Below, in pieces: positions 54,635 through 63,982 of a DNA stretch of 64,000 nt. The notes under the pieces are model-generated. The model was not told the DNA's origin. It did not search any database and saw only the letters and a list, made by a program, of their open reading frames with translations. The DNA comes from Allobosea robiniae (lineage in GTDB: Bacteria > Pseudomonadota > Alphaproteobacteria > Rhizobiales > Beijerinckiaceae), in NCBI RefSeq assembly GCF_900102525.1, contig NZ_FNBZ01000001.1, positions 806,001-870,000 on the forward strand. The letters run 5' to 3'. Every line of letters starts with the position of its first letter. The first letter of the stretch is position 1. The translations under genes and the position numbers were made by a program.

Positions 54635-55551
54635 CAGATGGCTCCCCCGCCGGCGGTCTTCAGCCAGGCCGCACCGCAGGCCTTGGAGAGCTCGCGCACG
54701 CGCAGGATGTAGCTCTGCCGCTCGGTGACCGAGATCACGCCGCGCGCATCGAGCAGGTTGAAGATGTGGCTCGCCTTGATGCACTGGTCATAAGCCGGCA
54801 GGGCGAGTTCGTGGCGGGGCTGGTTGGCGCCAGCGGCCGGTTCGCCGGCGGCGAGCAGGGCCTTGCACTCGATCTCGGCATCGGTGAAGTGCCGGAACAG
54901 CATCTCGGTATTGGCATGCTCGAAATTATGCCGGGAGTATTCCTGCTCGGCCTGCAGGAAGACGTCGCCATAGGAGATGCGGTCCTCGCCATCGAGACCG
55001 TTGAAGTTGAGATCGTAGACGTTCTCGACGCCCTGGACATACATCGCCAGGCGTTCGAGCCCATAGGTCAGTTCGCCCGCGACGGGCGCGCATTCCACGC
55101 CCGCGACCTGCTGAAAGTAAGTGAACTGGCTGACTTCCATGCCGTCGCACCAGCATTCCCAGCCGAGGCCCCAGGCGCCCAAGGTCGGGCTCTCCCAGTC
55201 GTCCTCGACGAAGCGGACGTCATGCAGGCCGAGATCGACGCCGATGGCCTTGAGCGAGTCGAGATAGAGCTGCTGAAGATCCGGCGGCGACGGCTTCAGG
55301 ATGACCTGGAACTGATAGTAATGCTGGAGGCGGTTGGGGTTCTCGCCGTAGCGGCCGTCCTTGGGGCGGCGCGAAGGCTGGACATAGGCCGCCCGCCACG
55401 GCTTCGGCCCGAGCGCGCGCAAGGTCGTCGCCGGGTGGAAGGTGCCGGCACCGACCTCCATGTCGTAGGGCTGCAACACCACGCAACCTCGCTCGGCCCA
55501 GAAGCGCTGCAACGTCAGCAGCAGCCCCTGGAAGGAGCGGGTCGGATCCAT
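54634..55551 (-). CDS. glyQ: glycine-tRNA ligase alpha subunit
   Basis: 305-residue catalytic chain of GlyRS, charging tRNA-Gly. It begins [20 protein letters not shown] and has the class II motif 2 region near [20 protein letters not shown], with [20 protein letters not shown] in motif 3. Length is as expected. The start at 55551 matches the family; the frame stays open upstream to 55911 without support. Confidence 0.97.
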   Translation of the reverse strand: MDPTRSFQGLLLTLQRFWAERGCVVLQPYDMEVGAGTFHPATTLRALGPKPWRAAYVQPSRRPKDGRYGENPNRLQHYYQFQVILKPSPPDLQQLYLDSLKAIGVDLGLHDVRFVEDDWESPTLGAWGLGWECWCDGMEVSQFTYFQQVAGVECAPVAGELTYGLERLAMYVQGVENVYDLNFNGLDGEDRISYGDVFLQAEQEYSRHNFEHANTEMLFRHFTDAEIECKALLAAGEPAAGANQPRHELALPAYDQCIKASHIFNLLDARGVISVTERQSYILRVRELSKACGAAWLKTAGGGAI

Positions 55552-55680
55552 CGCCGGGGAAGAAGCCGGGATGGTGGAGTGCGAGAGTGGCGCGGGGGCG
55601 GACAAGTGCCAGCAACCTTCCGATAACAAGGGAATGGTGCGGTGATTAGGGTTCGGGCCAGTCATGGTCAAGCATGAGCC

Positions 55681-55706
55681 GGAACCGAAAGCGGACAGGT
55701 TTCGTT
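55681..55706 (+). promoter_or_regulatory. EcfG-type general stress promoter
   Basis: GGAAC (55681-55685), exactly 17 bases, CGTT (55703-55706): a full match to the alphaproteobacterial EcfG consensus. It is about 100 bases upstream of the first of three small exported-protein genes and points towards them. Confidence 0.6.
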
Positions 55707-55807
55707 CATATCGGGTCTGATATCGACAATCCCAACCGCACGGCTCGCGATGTTCGGGGCGAGCATTTGATGACGGGCCGGCGGCCGCATAACCAAGGAG
55801 TAAGCCC

Positions 55808-56080
55808 ATGTTGACAACCCGCATCATTGCCGCCGCTTTCGGCGCTGCGACCTTGCTCGGTGCCGCCATGAGCACCGCCCCGGCCTCGGCGGCGCCGATT
55901 TCCGCCGGCACGGCGCTGGCTTCCGGCGCCGAAACCGGTCTCGTCCAGCAGGCCTGGCATCGCGGCCGCCCGCATTACGGGCCGCGCCGCCATTACCGTC
56001 CGCGCTGCTGGACCGAGTCCCGCCGTATCTGGAACGGCCATCGCTGGATCAGGCGGGCCGTACGCGTCTGCCGCCGCTGA
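55808..56080 (+). CDS. small exported Arg/His-rich protein 1
   Basis: 90-residue protein. A signal peptide runs to about residue 29 ([20 protein letters not shown], then AAP). The mature part is rich in Arg, His, Tyr and Pro ([18 protein letters not shown]) and ends in [16 protein letters not shown] with two Cys that could form one disulfide. AAGGAG lies 7 bases before the ATG. The C-terminal motif C-W-x4-RRxWNGxRW-x6-C is shared with the next gene. Positive charge suggests binding to the envelope or nucleic acid; function unknown. Confidence 0.75.
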   Translation: MLTTRIIAAAFGAATLLGAAMSTAPASAAPISAGTALASGAETGLVQQAWHRGRPHYGPRRHYRPRCWTESRRIWNGHRWIRRAVRVCRR

Positions 56081-56107
56081 GGCGGGCGCACATATCTGAA
56101 GACGGGC

Positions 56108-56131
56108 GGACGGCGCGGTTTCGCGCCGTCC
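56108..56131 (+). terminator. hairpin after small protein gene 1
   Basis: Perfect 10-base stem GGACGGCGCG/CGCGCCGTCC with a GTTT loop and no clear T-run, 27 bases after the stop. May reduce read-through into the second gene or stabilise the upstream message. Confidence 0.55.
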
Positions 56132-56207
56132 GTGCAACAAGGCCCGCCATCCGCCTCGGGGATCACGGGTTGGCCCCGCCTGAGCCGGCGGCGCGATGGA
56201 GGCCAGG

Positions 56208-56459
56208 ATGTTCCGGACAACGCTTCTTGCTGCCGCGCTGGCGGGCTCTATGGGCGGAGTTGCTCTCACCGCCTCCCCGGTTGCGGCCGCGCCTGTCGCT
56301 GCCGCGGCCGGGCAATCGGCGCAAGCCGGGCAAAGCCTCGTCGAGCAGGCCCAGTATTACGGCCTGCGCCGATACCGGCGCCCGCGCTGCTTCTGGTCCG
56401 ACCGCCGCGTCTGGAACGGCTGGCGCTGGGTGGTTCGCCCGGTGCGCATCTGCCGCTGA
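56208..56459 (+). CDS. small exported Arg/Tyr-rich protein 2
   Basis: 83-residue paralog of the preceding gene. The signal peptide runs to about residue 27 (LLAAALAGSMGGVALTASPV). The mature part contains LVEQAQYYGLRRYRRPRCFW and ends WNGWRWVVRPVRICR, keeping both Cys and the WNGxRW block. The start at 56208 has GGAGG 5 bases upstream; ATG 56196 would leave the ribosome site inside the gene. Second of three tandem genes. Confidence 0.72.
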   Translation: MFRTTLLAAALAGSMGGVALTASPVAAAPVAAAAGQSAQAGQSLVEQAQYYGLRRYRRPRCFWSDRRVWNGWRWVVRPVRICR

Positions 56460-56615
56460 GCGGCTCCCAAGAATGGCCGCAATGTGGCTGTTGGCTGAAG
56501 GCAAGCTGAACGACGCGATTCCGTGCCGTTCAGGTTCGAGGCCCTAACATTCAACGCAAGGACGGCGTTTTCATCCGACGGCAGGGACTGCCGGCGCCAT
56601 CTCATGGAGGTTTTC

Positions 56616-56921
56616 ATGTTTCGGACACTGATCGTCACCATGGCGACCGCTGGCGCGCTGGGCGTAGCCGGCATCGCCGCTACCCCCGCTTCGGCAGCCC
56701 CGATTGCGGCAGCCCCGATTGCGGCCGCGCCCTCGGTCTCGAGCGAAGGCATGGTGCAGCAGGCGCAGTATTATTACGGTCCGCGCCGCTATTACGGCCG
56801 GCCGCGCTATTACGGCCCCCGCTATTACGGGCCGCGGCGCTATTACGGCCCGCCGCGTTTCTATGGCCCGCCGGCCTATTATGCTCCGCGGCGATTCTAC
56901 GGGCCGCGCTATTACTGGTAA
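56616..56921 (+). CDS. small exported YYGP-repeat protein 3
   Basis: 101-residue protein. The signal peptide runs to about residue 27 ([20 protein letters not shown] and Ala-rich). It shares the MVQQAQYYYGPRR junction with protein 2. Its mature part is then about ten imperfect repeats of [R/P]-x-YYGPRRYYGRPR type, with no Cys. GGAGG lies 5 bases before ATG 56616. The last 10 bases overlap the convergent methyltransferase gene. Tyr/Pro/Arg repeats of this kind occur in surface and cross-linked proteins; the role here is unknown. Confidence 0.72.
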   Translation: MFRTLIVTMATAGALGVAGIAATPASAAPIAAAPIAAAPSVSSEGMVQQAQYYYGPRRYYGRPRYYGPRYYGPRRYYGPPRFYGPPAYYAPRRFYGPRYYW

Positions 56922-57697
56922 TCGGGCGTAAGGCGCCCACGGCCGCGATGGACCGCGTCGCTCAAGGGTGTCAGCCTGCCATCAGCGCCATTGATCACGA
57001 AAGCCGGCAGCAACGCTGCCGGCTTTCTGCTGTTCAGCACGGCCGTGACGATGATGCGGATCGCCGGCTTGTCGGCAAAGGCATGGACCGGGCGAACCGC
57101 GACCGCGCCGAAACCGGTTTCGAGGCCGGCCAGAACTTCGGGCAGCGCCTCGACCCGATGAATAAGCGCGAGATATCCACTCGGCCGAAGCAGGCGCCGG
57201 GCCGTCCGCAGCCAGGGCGCGAGCGCTCCTTCGGCGACATGGGCGGCCTTGCGGTTCGGGACAGGCGAGGCCCGGCTGCCGCCCGGGGGATAGAAGGGCG
57301 GGTTCATCGCGACCGCGTCGAAGGAGGCGGGTGCCAGACCTAGCTCGGAGAGGATCCCGGCCCGTGCCGTGACATCCCCGGCCACGGCCGTCACGCGCCC
57401 CGCCATCTCGTTGAGCCCGGCATTGCGCGCGGCCAGCGCGGCAAGCTCCGGATCGCGCTCGAGCAGCGTGACCTGCAATTCCGGCTGGGCCAGCGCCGCG
57501 GCGAGGCCGACCGTGCCGACGCCGGCCCCGATATCCAGCAACGCGCCGCCACCCAGATCCGGCAGCGCCGCTGCAAGCAGGACCGCATCGCTGCCGGCGC
57601 GGTGGCCCTTGCGCGGCTGGAGCAGCCTCAGCCGGCCATCGAGCAAACGATCCTCGACGATCTCGCCCAGTGCCGCGCCCGGTTCGATCTCACTCAT
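56912..57697 (-). CDS. TrmN6-type adenine N6-methyltransferase
   Basis: 261-residue SAM-dependent methyltransferase. The SAM-binding motif I is LLDIGAGVGTVGLAAALAQP and the catalytic N6-adenine motif is MNPPFY. The layout matches YfiC/TrmN6, which methylates A37 of tRNA1(Val). The start at 57697 follows family length. It overlaps the DUF2007 gene upstream by 8 bases and the convergent small-protein gene by 10. The exact target in this organism is inferred. Confidence 0.82.
   Translation of the reverse strand: MSEIEPGAALGEIVEDRLLDGRLRLLQPRKGHRAGSDAVLLAAALPDLGGGALLDIGAGVGTVGLAAALAQPELQVTLLERDPELAALAARNAGLNEMAGRVTAVAGDVTARAGILSELGLAPASFDAVAMNPPFYPPGGSRASPVPNRKAAHVAEGALAPWLRTARRLLRPSGYLALIHRVEALPEVLAGLETGFGAVAVRPVHAFADKPAIRIIVTAVLNSRKPAALLPAFVINGADGRLTPLSDAVHRGRGRLTPDYQ
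57000..57026 (+). terminator. terminator of the small-protein array inside the convergent gene
   Basis: Perfect 12-base stem AAAGCCGGCAGC/GCTGCCGGCTTT with an AAC loop, 79 bases after the third small-protein gene and inside the coding sequence of the convergent methyltransferase (codons for KPAALLPAF). A short T-run (TTTCTG) follows. Confidence 0.65.
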
Positions 57698-57914
57698 CAC
57701 GCAATTCTGATCCGTAGCCGGCCTCGACCAGCAAAGCCCGCGCACGCCTGCGATCGGCATCGCGCACCAGCAGGCGACGGGGGAAGGCTCCGATCATGCC
57801 CTCGAGCGAACTGATATGCTGATCTGCGATCAGGCAGTCGAGATTGGCCGATGCCAGCAGGGCCTCGACGGCGCCGAGCAGGATAAGGTCGTTGGTGCGC
57901 AGGAGTTCGTGCAT
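57690..57914 (-). CDS. DUF2007 domain protein
   Basis: 74-residue protein matching the DUF2007 family (putative signal-transducing, PII-like fold). It has MHELLRTNDLILLGAVEALL and the conserved-looking FPRRLLVRDADRRRARALL. It overlaps the methyltransferase gene start by 8 bases, so they are co-translated. It is divergent from the polyprenyl synthase gene. The start at 57914 is preferred over 57935. Function unknown. Confidence 0.82.
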   Translation of the reverse strand: MHELLRTNDLILLGAVEALLASANLDCLIADQHISSLEGMIGAFPRRLLVRDADRRRARALLVEAGYGSELRDE

Positions 57915-58088
57915 GGCTCCATGGAGCCCAAGCACCCGGGTTTGTGCAAGAGCCGTCGGCTTTCGGGCTCCCGTTCACGCAAAGGTGCGGCGTCACGCCG
58001 GTTTGCAGGGGCTGGCGTCCCATGCGACGGTTGTGGCATGGCACAAGCGCGCCGCCCGGCGCGGGTATCTGACTCCGGAGTGTCTCCA

Positions 58089-59105
58089 GTGGGTGTCGTC
58101 GTCTCCCTTGAGGAACGGGAATCGAATCAGGCCAGCATCGAGCCGCTGGTCGCGCTGACGCGCGAGGACATGGCCCGCGTCAACGCGATGATCCTGTCGC
58201 GCACCGGCTCCGACGTGACGATGATCCCGGAGGTCGCCAACCACCTGATCTCGTCGGGTGGCAAACGGCTGCGGCCGATGCTGACGCTCGCGATGGCCGA
58301 CCTCTGCGGCTATGTCGGCGATGGCCACGTCAAGCTCGCGGCCTCCGTCGAGTTCATGCATACGGCCACGCTGCTCCATGACGACGTCGTCGACGAGAGC
58401 GACATGCGCCGCGGCAAGCTCGCCGCCCGCATGCTCTGGGGCAACGAGGCAAGCGTTCTGGTCGGCGATTTCCTGCTCGGCCAGGCCTTCAAGATGATGG
58501 TCGAGGTCGGCTCGCTCAGGGCGCTCGACATTCTCTCCACCGCCGCCTCCGTGATCGCGGAGGGTGAGGTTCTCCAGCTCTCCGTCGCCAAGAACACGGA
58601 AACGACCGAGGACGAATATCTGGCGGTGATCCGCGGCAAGACGGCCGAGCTCTTCGCCGCCGCCTGCGAGGTCGGGCCGGTGATCGCCGGCTCCCCCAAG
58701 GCCGATGCCGCCGCCTGCCGCAGCTACGGCCTCAATCTCGGCATCGCCTTCCAGCTCATCGACGACGCGCTCGACTATGGCGGCGTCGCCGCCAAGCTCG
58801 GCAAGAACACCGGCGACGATTTCCGCGAGGGCAAGATCACCCTGCCCGTCGTGCTCTCCTTCCGCCGCGGCGACGAGGCCGAACGTGCCTTCTGGAAGCG
58901 CACGCTACAGGACGGCGAGATCCGCGACGGCGATCTGGAGGAAGCACAGGCGATCATGCGCCGGCACAAGGCGCTCGACGACACGATCGCCCGCGCCGAG
59001 CATTATGCGCGCATGGCCAAGGACGCCCTCGGCCTGTTCCCGGCCTCGCCGATGAAGCAGGCGCTCAACGCCGCCGTCGATTTCTGCGTGGCGCGGGCGC
59101 ATTGA
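58089..59105 (+). CDS. ispB: polyprenyl diphosphate synthase (octaprenyl/decaprenyl)
   Basis: 338-residue trans-prenyltransferase that builds the side chain of ubiquinone from isopentenyl diphosphate. Both Asp-rich motifs are present: LLHDDVVDESD (first) and LIDDALDYGG (second). SSGGKRLRPMLTLAM is the substrate-binding start. Alphaproteobacteria usually make the C50 chain, so decaprenyl is likely, but length cannot be read off. The start is a GTG at 58089 with GGAG 8 bases upstream. ispE, for isoprenoid precursor synthesis, is the convergent neighbour. Confidence 0.92.
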   Translation: MGVVVSLEERESNQASIEPLVALTREDMARVNAMILSRTGSDVTMIPEVANHLISSGGKRLRPMLTLAMADLCGYVGDGHVKLAASVEFMHTATLLHDDVVDESDMRRGKLAARMLWGNEASVLVGDFLLGQAFKMMVEVGSLRALDILSTAASVIAEGEVLQLSVAKNTETTEDEYLAVIRGKTAELFAAACEVGPVIAGSPKADAAACRSYGLNLGIAFQLIDDALDYGGVAAKLGKNTGDDFREGKITLPVVLSFRRGDEAERAFWKRTLQDGEIRDGDLEEAQAIMRRHKALDDTIARAEHYARMAKDALGLFPASPMKQALNAAVDFCVARAH

Positions 59106-59114
59106 GCTGACGCA

Positions 59115-59147
59115 CCACCGTCACTGCGAGGAGCGCAATGACGGTGG
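59115..59147. terminator. hairpin between ispB and ispE
   Basis: CCACCGTCA/TGACGGTGG with an inner TGCG/CGCA pair, 9 bases after the ispB stop and 16 before the convergent ispE stop. No strong T-run. It resembles a decayed copy of the TCATTGCGAGGAGCG-type intergenic repeat of alphaproteobacteria. Confidence 0.55.
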
Positions 59148-59162
59148 AGCGGCCCCACCGCT

Positions 59163-60038
59163 TTAGCTCAGCAGCGTCGGCTTGACCCACCAGCCCGGCC
59201 GCTCGCGCTGCAACGCCTTGGCAGCGGCAGCGCTCGATGCGCAATCGTCGAACAGCGCGAAGCAGGTCGCGCCCGAGCCCGACATGCGCGCCAGCCGGCA
59301 ACCGGGCAACGCCGCGAGCCGGTCCAGGGCCTCGCCGATCACCGGCGCACCCCGCTGCGCCGGTGCTGCGAGATCATTGCTCGTGGTCGCCAGATAGCCC
59401 AGCAGATCCGCGGCCGATGCCGGGGCCGCAAGATTCTGCGCGCGCGCTTCCGACGTCACCTCACCCGCCTTGAGACCAAGCGCCCGGAATACGCCCACCG
59501 TCTCGACCCCCACGCCGGGATTGACCAGCACGCCGAAAAGCGGCGGCAGCCTGAGCACCGGGCCGAGCTTTTCGCCGATGCCGGCCATCAGCCGCGCGCG
59601 CGAATCGAGACAGACCGATACGTCGGCCCCGACCTGCGTCGCGACCTCCCGCAGGATCGGATCGCCCGGAGCGATGCCGTTCAGGCGCGCGAGCAGGCGC
59701 AACGCCGCAGCCGCATCGGCCGAGCCGCCCCCGATTCCCGAGGCGACCGGCAGGCGCTTGACGAGATGGAAGCGCCCCAGGCGCAGGCCGGGGCGTGCCG
59801 CCGCAAGCGAGCGGGCGGCGCGCAGGACGAGATTGCCGTCATCGGCCGCGAGTCCTTTAGACCGAGGCCCTGCGAGCGTCAGAGAGAGGTCAGCGCCGGG
59901 ATCGAGCGACAGCGTGTCGCCGACGCCGGCGAAGGCGACGAGGCTTTCCAGCTCGTGATAGCCGTCGGCGCGTCGGCCGAGCACGCGCAGGTCGAGATTG
60001 ACCTTGGCGCGGGCGCGCGTCGTCAGCGGTGGGGCCAC
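59163..60038 (-). CDS. ispE: 4-diphosphocytidyl-2-C-methyl-D-erythritol kinase
   Basis: 291-residue GHMP kinase of the MEP pathway to isopentenyl diphosphate. The N-terminal [20 protein letters not shown] and the ATP-binding loop [20 protein letters not shown] are diagnostic, and the C-terminal [12 protein letters not shown] completes the family. It follows the TPR gene by 26 bases on the same strand. Its product feeds the polyprenyl synthase encoded next door. Confidence 0.95.
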   Translation of the reverse strand: MAPPLTTRARAKVNLDLRVLGRRADGYHELESLVAFAGVGDTLSLDPGADLSLTLAGPRSKGLAADDGNLVLRAARSLAAARPGLRLGRFHLVKRLPVASGIGGGSADAAAALRLLARLNGIAPGDPILREVATQVGADVSVCLDSRARLMAGIGEKLGPVLRLPPLFGVLVNPGVGVETVGVFRALGLKAGEVTSEARAQNLAAPASAADLLGYLATTSNDLAAPAQRGAPVIGEALDRLAALPGCRLARMSGSGATCFALFDDCASSAAAAKALQRERPGWWVKPTLLS

Positions 60039-60064
60039 GGCGTCAGGCCGGCGACGCGGAAGCG

Positions 60065-61840
60065 TCAGCCGCCGTCCTTCTTGGTCTCCTCGACCGCATT
60101 GGCCGAAGGATCCTCCATCCCGCGCTCGATCTTGCGCAGGATCTTCTCCAGGTCCTCAGGCTCGGGCTTGAGGTCGCGGGCGTGGTTCCACTGGAACTTC
60201 GCCTCGAGCTGGCGGCCGGTGCGCCAGTAGACGTCGCCGAGATGATCGTTGATGACCGGATCGGACGGGCGCAGTTCCGCAGCGCGCTCGATCTCGCGCG
60301 AGGCATCGTCATAGCGGCCGAGGCGATAATAGGCCCAGCCGAGCGAATCGATGATGTAGCCGTCGCGCGGGCGGAGCTCGACGGCGCGGCGCAGCATGTC
60401 GAGCGCCTCGTCGAGCTTGAGATGCTTGTCGACCAGCGAATAGCCGAGATAGTTCAGCACCAGCGCCCGCTCGCGGCCGAGCGGATCGGGCAGGAGTTCG
60501 AGCGCCTTGCGCAGATCGGCCTCGGCCTCGGGCCAGCGGTTGATGCGCTCGCGGGCGATGCCTCGGAAATAGAACAGATCCCAGTTGGCGCGGCCGGGCG
60601 AGGCGAGCTTGTCGATGGCCTTATCATAGGCCGCCGCGGCTTCCGCGAATTTCTTGCGCGAGCGATAGATGTTGCCGAGCGCCGAGAGCGCGTCGACATC
60701 GTCCGGCCGCTCGGCAATGACCTTGTCGAGATGCTTCACCGCCTCTTCGGGCTTGCCGAGGTTTTCCAGCGCCAGCCCGGCCTGGATCTCGGCATTCGGA
60801 CGCAGCGGCGAGGAGGCCGGCATCTTGTCGTAGACGGCGACGGCATCCTCCGGCTGGCGCGCACGCTCCAGAATGTCGCCGAGCGTCAGGATCGCGAGGT
60901 CGTGGCCGGGGTCGAGATAGATCGCCATGCGCAGGTAGAGCAGCGCGGCGGCTTCGTCGCCCTGGCGGTTGCCGGCGCTGGCGAGGCCATAGAGCACCTC
61001 GGCCGCGCCCTGCTGCGGCGTCGTGATCTGACGCGGCGGCGCATCCTTCTTGCCGACGAGCGCCATGCCCTCGCGGATGATCGGATGATTCGGCAGCAGG
61101 CGGTCGAAGGCGGCGTAGGTTTCGGCCGCACCGTTGAAATCGCCGTTGCGGGCCTGGAAGCGCGCCCAGAGATCGACCAGCCGGAGCGTGGTCTTCTCGG
61201 CGTCATAGGCGGATTTCAGCCGCTTCTCGGCTTCGCCCTTGCGGCCGGCGGCATCGAGAATGAGCCCGGCATGATAGTCGCGGAAAAGATTGTAGGACGC
61301 CTCGCCCTTCAGGCGCTCCAGCGTCTCGATCGCCCGGCGGGAATTGCCGGAGCCGAGATAGGACCAGGCTGTGAGCAGCGTCGCGGTGATGTCGGCCGCG
61401 CGCCCCCTGCCCCCGCGCTGGAGATGATTGCGCGCCGTCCGGTAGCTCTTCTGCTTGATCGAGCGGATGCCGATGACGAGCTGGGCGAGGCCATTGCTCG
61501 GATCCTGCTGGATCAATTTGTCGGCCGCCCGGAAGGCATCCGGCATGGCACCGTCGGCCAGGAAGGCGACGAAGGCGCGCTCGGTCAGGTCGTTGTTCTG
61601 CGGGTCTTCCTTGATCGCCTCGCGCAGATAGACGGAGGCCGCACCGAGATCGCGGGATGCACCGGCGACGATCGCGGCGAGGTAGTTGCCTTCCAGGCTG
61701 TCGCCCGGCTCGAGCGTGTCAGCCGTACGCGGCTGCGTTGCGCCCTGGGCAGCGGCCACGGCTGGCAGGAACATCAAAAGCGACAACGCAGCAGCCGTGC
61801 CGGAGGCACGCACCTTCTTCAATAATGTCACGACTGCCAT
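60065..61840 (-). CDS. exported tetratricopeptide repeat protein
   Basis: 591-residue protein with a signal peptide to about residue 25 ([18 protein letters not shown]). Many TPR units run from about 50 to 560. Clear ones include [20 protein letters not shown] and [20 protein letters not shown]. It probably acts as a periplasmic protein-interaction scaffold. The start at 61840 has AGGGAGA close upstream; a longer reading to 62044 would lose the signal peptide. It is upstream of ispE in one transcript. I believe this gene order (TPR, ispE, near ETF-QO) is common in Rhizobiales, but did not check it. Confidence 0.85.
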   Translation of the reverse strand: MAVVTLLKKVRASGTAAALSLLMFLPAVAAAQGATQPRTADTLEPGDSLEGNYLAAIVAGASRDLGAASVYLREAIKEDPQNNDLTERAFVAFLADGAMPDAFRAADKLIQQDPSNGLAQLVIGIRSIKQKSYRTARNHLQRGGRGRAADITATLLTAWSYLGSGNSRRAIETLERLKGEASYNLFRDYHAGLILDAAGRKGEAEKRLKSAYDAEKTTLRLVDLWARFQARNGDFNGAAETYAAFDRLLPNHPIIREGMALVGKKDAPPRQITTPQQGAAEVLYGLASAGNRQGDEAAALLYLRMAIYLDPGHDLAILTLGDILERARQPEDAVAVYDKMPASSPLRPNAEIQAGLALENLGKPEEAVKHLDKVIAERPDDVDALSALGNIYRSRKKFAEAAAAYDKAIDKLASPGRANWDLFYFRGIARERINRWPEAEADLRKALELLPDPLGRERALVLNYLGYSLVDKHLKLDEALDMLRRAVELRPRDGYIIDSLGWAYYRLGRYDDASREIERAAELRPSDPVINDHLGDVYWRTGRQLEAKFQWNHARDLKPEPEDLEKILRKIERGMEDPSANAVEETKKDGG

Positions 61841-62111
61841 TCTCCCTCGGTCCGCAGCCTCACCATCTCGGGGCGCACTCTTCCAGCGGACCGTGATCGC
61901 TTCGCGTAGGCTGCCAAGATGGCGGTTTCCGGGCGGACGGGCAAGCCGGCCCCCTCCCGAATGCGGCTCTTTCGTAGCAGCCGCGCAACACTCCCGGAAA
62001 TCTGCCTGACCAAGCGGCCGAAAGCCGAAAACGGCGATCATCACGCAGGGATATCGGGCCTATAGCTTGTCCGTCTGCAGCTTTCGCAGCGATTCCACTG
62101 GGACTGTTCCA

Positions 62112-62222
62112 ATGAAGAAGATCATTCTGAGCATTGCCGCCATCGCACTCCTCGGCGGCTTCGTCGCCGGCTGCGCCAAGGACGAGACCAAGCCGGTCGC
62201 CAAGATCGTCCGCAAGGGCTGA
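62112..62222 (+). CDS. 36-residue lipoprotein
   Basis: Very short gene: a basic start (MKKIILS), a hydrophobic core (IAAIALLGGFVAGC) and a lipobox VAGC with the lipid-bearing Cys at about residue 21. Only about 16 residues remain, ending in Lys/Arg (KPVAKIVRKG). A mature lipopeptide of this size is similar to entericidin-like lipoproteins. It is followed at once by a strong terminator and is divergent from the TPR gene. No strong ribosome site is visible, which lowers confidence. Confidence 0.6.
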   Translation: MKKIILSIAAIALLGGFVAGCAKDETKPVAKIVRKG

Positions 62223-62243
62223 TCGGCCTCCTGGCCTTACGAC

Positions 62244-62273
62244 AAAGGGCGCGCCGGCCGGCGCGCCCTTTTT
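62244..62273. terminator. strong bidirectional terminator
   Basis: Perfect 28-base palindrome, AAAGGGCGCGCCGG followed by its reverse complement, with five T in the plus direction and three in the minus. It serves both the lipoprotein gene and the convergent ETF-QO gene. Confidence 0.88.
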
Positions 62274-62302
62274 GATTCATCGGACAGCGAATCGCCCCGC
62301 GA

Positions 62303-63982
62303 TCACATATTCGCGTAGCCCGGCCCGCCGCCGCCTTCCGGGACCGTCCAGGTGATGTTCTGGGCGGGGTCCTTGATGTCGCAGGTCTTACAGTGGACGC
62401 AGTTCTGCGCGTTGATCACGAAGCGCGGATTGGTCTTCGTCTCGGCGTTCTCGTAGACGACCTCATAGACGCCCGCCGGGCAATAGAGCCTGGCCGGCTC
62501 GCCATAGAGCGGCAGGTTCTGCGTGATCGGAACCGATGGATCCGCCAGCTTGAGATGAGCCGGCTGGTCTTCCTCGTGATTGGTCGAGGAGAGGAAGACC
62601 GAGGAGAGCTTGTCGAAGGAGATCTTGCCGTCCGGCTTCGGATAGCTGATCGGCGTGACCTCGGCGAGCGGCTTCAGCGTCGCGAAATCCGGCTTGCCGT
62701 GCTTCAGCGTGCCGAAGGGCGACCAGCCGAAGAGCTGGTTCAGCCACATATCGATGCCGCCGAGCCCGATGCCGAGCAAGGTGCCGAACTTGGACCAGAG
62801 CGGCTTGACGTTGCGGACGCGCTTCAGGTCCTTGCCGATGGCGCTGTCGCGCCAGCTCGTCTCGATCTCGGCGACCTCGTCATGCTGCCGCCCGGCCTGC
62901 AATGCCGGCACCAGCTTCTCAGCCGCGAGCATGCCCGACAGGATGGCGTTGTGGCTGCCCTTGATGCGGGGAACGTTGACGAAGCCGGCCGCGCAGCCAA
63001 TCAGCGCGCCGCCCGGGAAGGTCAGCTTCGGCACCGACTGCCAGCCGCCCTCGGTGATGGCGCGCGAGCCATAGGCGATGCGCTTAGCGCCCTCGAAGGT
63101 GTCGCGGATCAGCGGATGGGTCTTGAAGCGCTGGAACTCGTCAAAGGGCGAGAGCGTCGGGTTCTGGTAGTTGAGATGGACGACGAAGCCGACCGAAACC
63201 AGATTGTCGTCGAAATGGTAGAGGAAGGAGCCGCCGCCGGTGCTGTTGTCGAGCGGCCAGCCGAAGGAGTGCTGGACGCGGCCCTTGTGGAACTTCTCCG
63301 GCTTGACCTGCCAGAGCTCCTTCAGGCCGATGCCGTATTTCTGGGGCTCGCGGCCTTCATCCAATGCAAACCGCTTGATCGCGATCTTGGAGAGCGAGCC
63401 GCGCGCGCCCTCGCCCAGCAGCGTGTAGCGGCCGCGCAGCTCCATGCCCCGGGTGAAGCGGTCAGAAACCGTTCCGTCCTTGGCGATGCCCATATCGCCC
63501 GTGGCGATGCCGGCGACCGAGCTATCCTCGTTGAAGAGCAGCTCGGCGGCGGCGAAGCCCGGATAGATCTCGACGCCGAGCGCCTCGGCCCGCGCGCCCA
63601 GGAACTTCGCGACGAGCCCGAGCGAGCCGACGAAATTGCCGTGATTGTTCATCAGCGAGGGCATGCCGAAATTCGGCAGGCGGATACCGTTCGGCTCGGT
63701 CAGGAAATAGAAGATGTCTTCCTTGACCTCGGTGGTCAGGGGGCGCTCTGGATCGTCGCGCCAGTCCGGCACGAGCCGGTCGAGGCCGATGGGATCGATG
63801 ACGGCACCGGAGAGGATATGGGCGCCGACCTCGGCGCCCTTCTCGACCACCACGACCGAGATGGACTCATCGAGCTGCTTCAGCCGGATCGCAGCCGCCA
63901 GCCCCGCAGGGCCGGCACCGACGATGACGACGTCATAGTCCATGCTCTCGCGCGGTTCGCTCTGCGCTTCCTTCAGATCCAT
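62303..63982 (-). CDS. etfD: electron transfer flavoprotein-ubiquinone oxidoreductase
   Basis: 559-residue membrane-associated flavoprotein that passes electrons from ETF to ubiquinone during fatty and amino acid oxidation. FAD binding: DVVIVGAGPAGLAAAIRLKQ. A membrane-surface segment lies near GGALIGCAAGFVNVPRIKGS. The C-terminal 4Fe-4S site uses Cys in LYCPAGVYE and in QNCVHCKTCDIKDPAQN. Length is typical. The start at 63982 and an internal ATG at residue 14 (MDYDVVIVGAG) are both possible. It uses the quinone whose tail is made by the nearby polyprenyl synthase. Confidence 0.95.
   Translation of the reverse strand: MDLKEAQSEPRESMDYDVVIVGAGPAGLAAAIRLKQLDESISVVVVEKGAEVGAHILSGAVIDPIGLDRLVPDWRDDPERPLTTEVKEDIFYFLTEPNGIRLPNFGMPSLMNNHGNFVGSLGLVAKFLGARAEALGVEIYPGFAAAELLFNEDSSVAGIATGDMGIAKDGTVSDRFTRGMELRGRYTLLGEGARGSLSKIAIKRFALDEGREPQKYGIGLKELWQVKPEKFHKGRVQHSFGWPLDNSTGGGSFLYHFDDNLVSVGFVVHLNYQNPTLSPFDEFQRFKTHPLIRDTFEGAKRIAYGSRAITEGGWQSVPKLTFPGGALIGCAAGFVNVPRIKGSHNAILSGMLAAEKLVPALQAGRQHDEVAEIETSWRDSAIGKDLKRVRNVKPLWSKFGTLLGIGLGGIDMWLNQLFGWSPFGTLKHGKPDFATLKPLAEVTPISYPKPDGKISFDKLSSVFLSSTNHEEDQPAHLKLADPSVPITQNLPLYGEPARLYCPAGVYEVVYENAETKTNPRFVINAQNCVHCKTCDIKDPAQNITWTVPEGGGGPGYANM

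Noticed and set aside
56750-56920. Short tandem DNA repeats that could suggest a CRISPR array
   Set aside because: The repeats are 12-18 bases, in frame, and encode YYGP units of an exported protein; there are no spacers of constant size.
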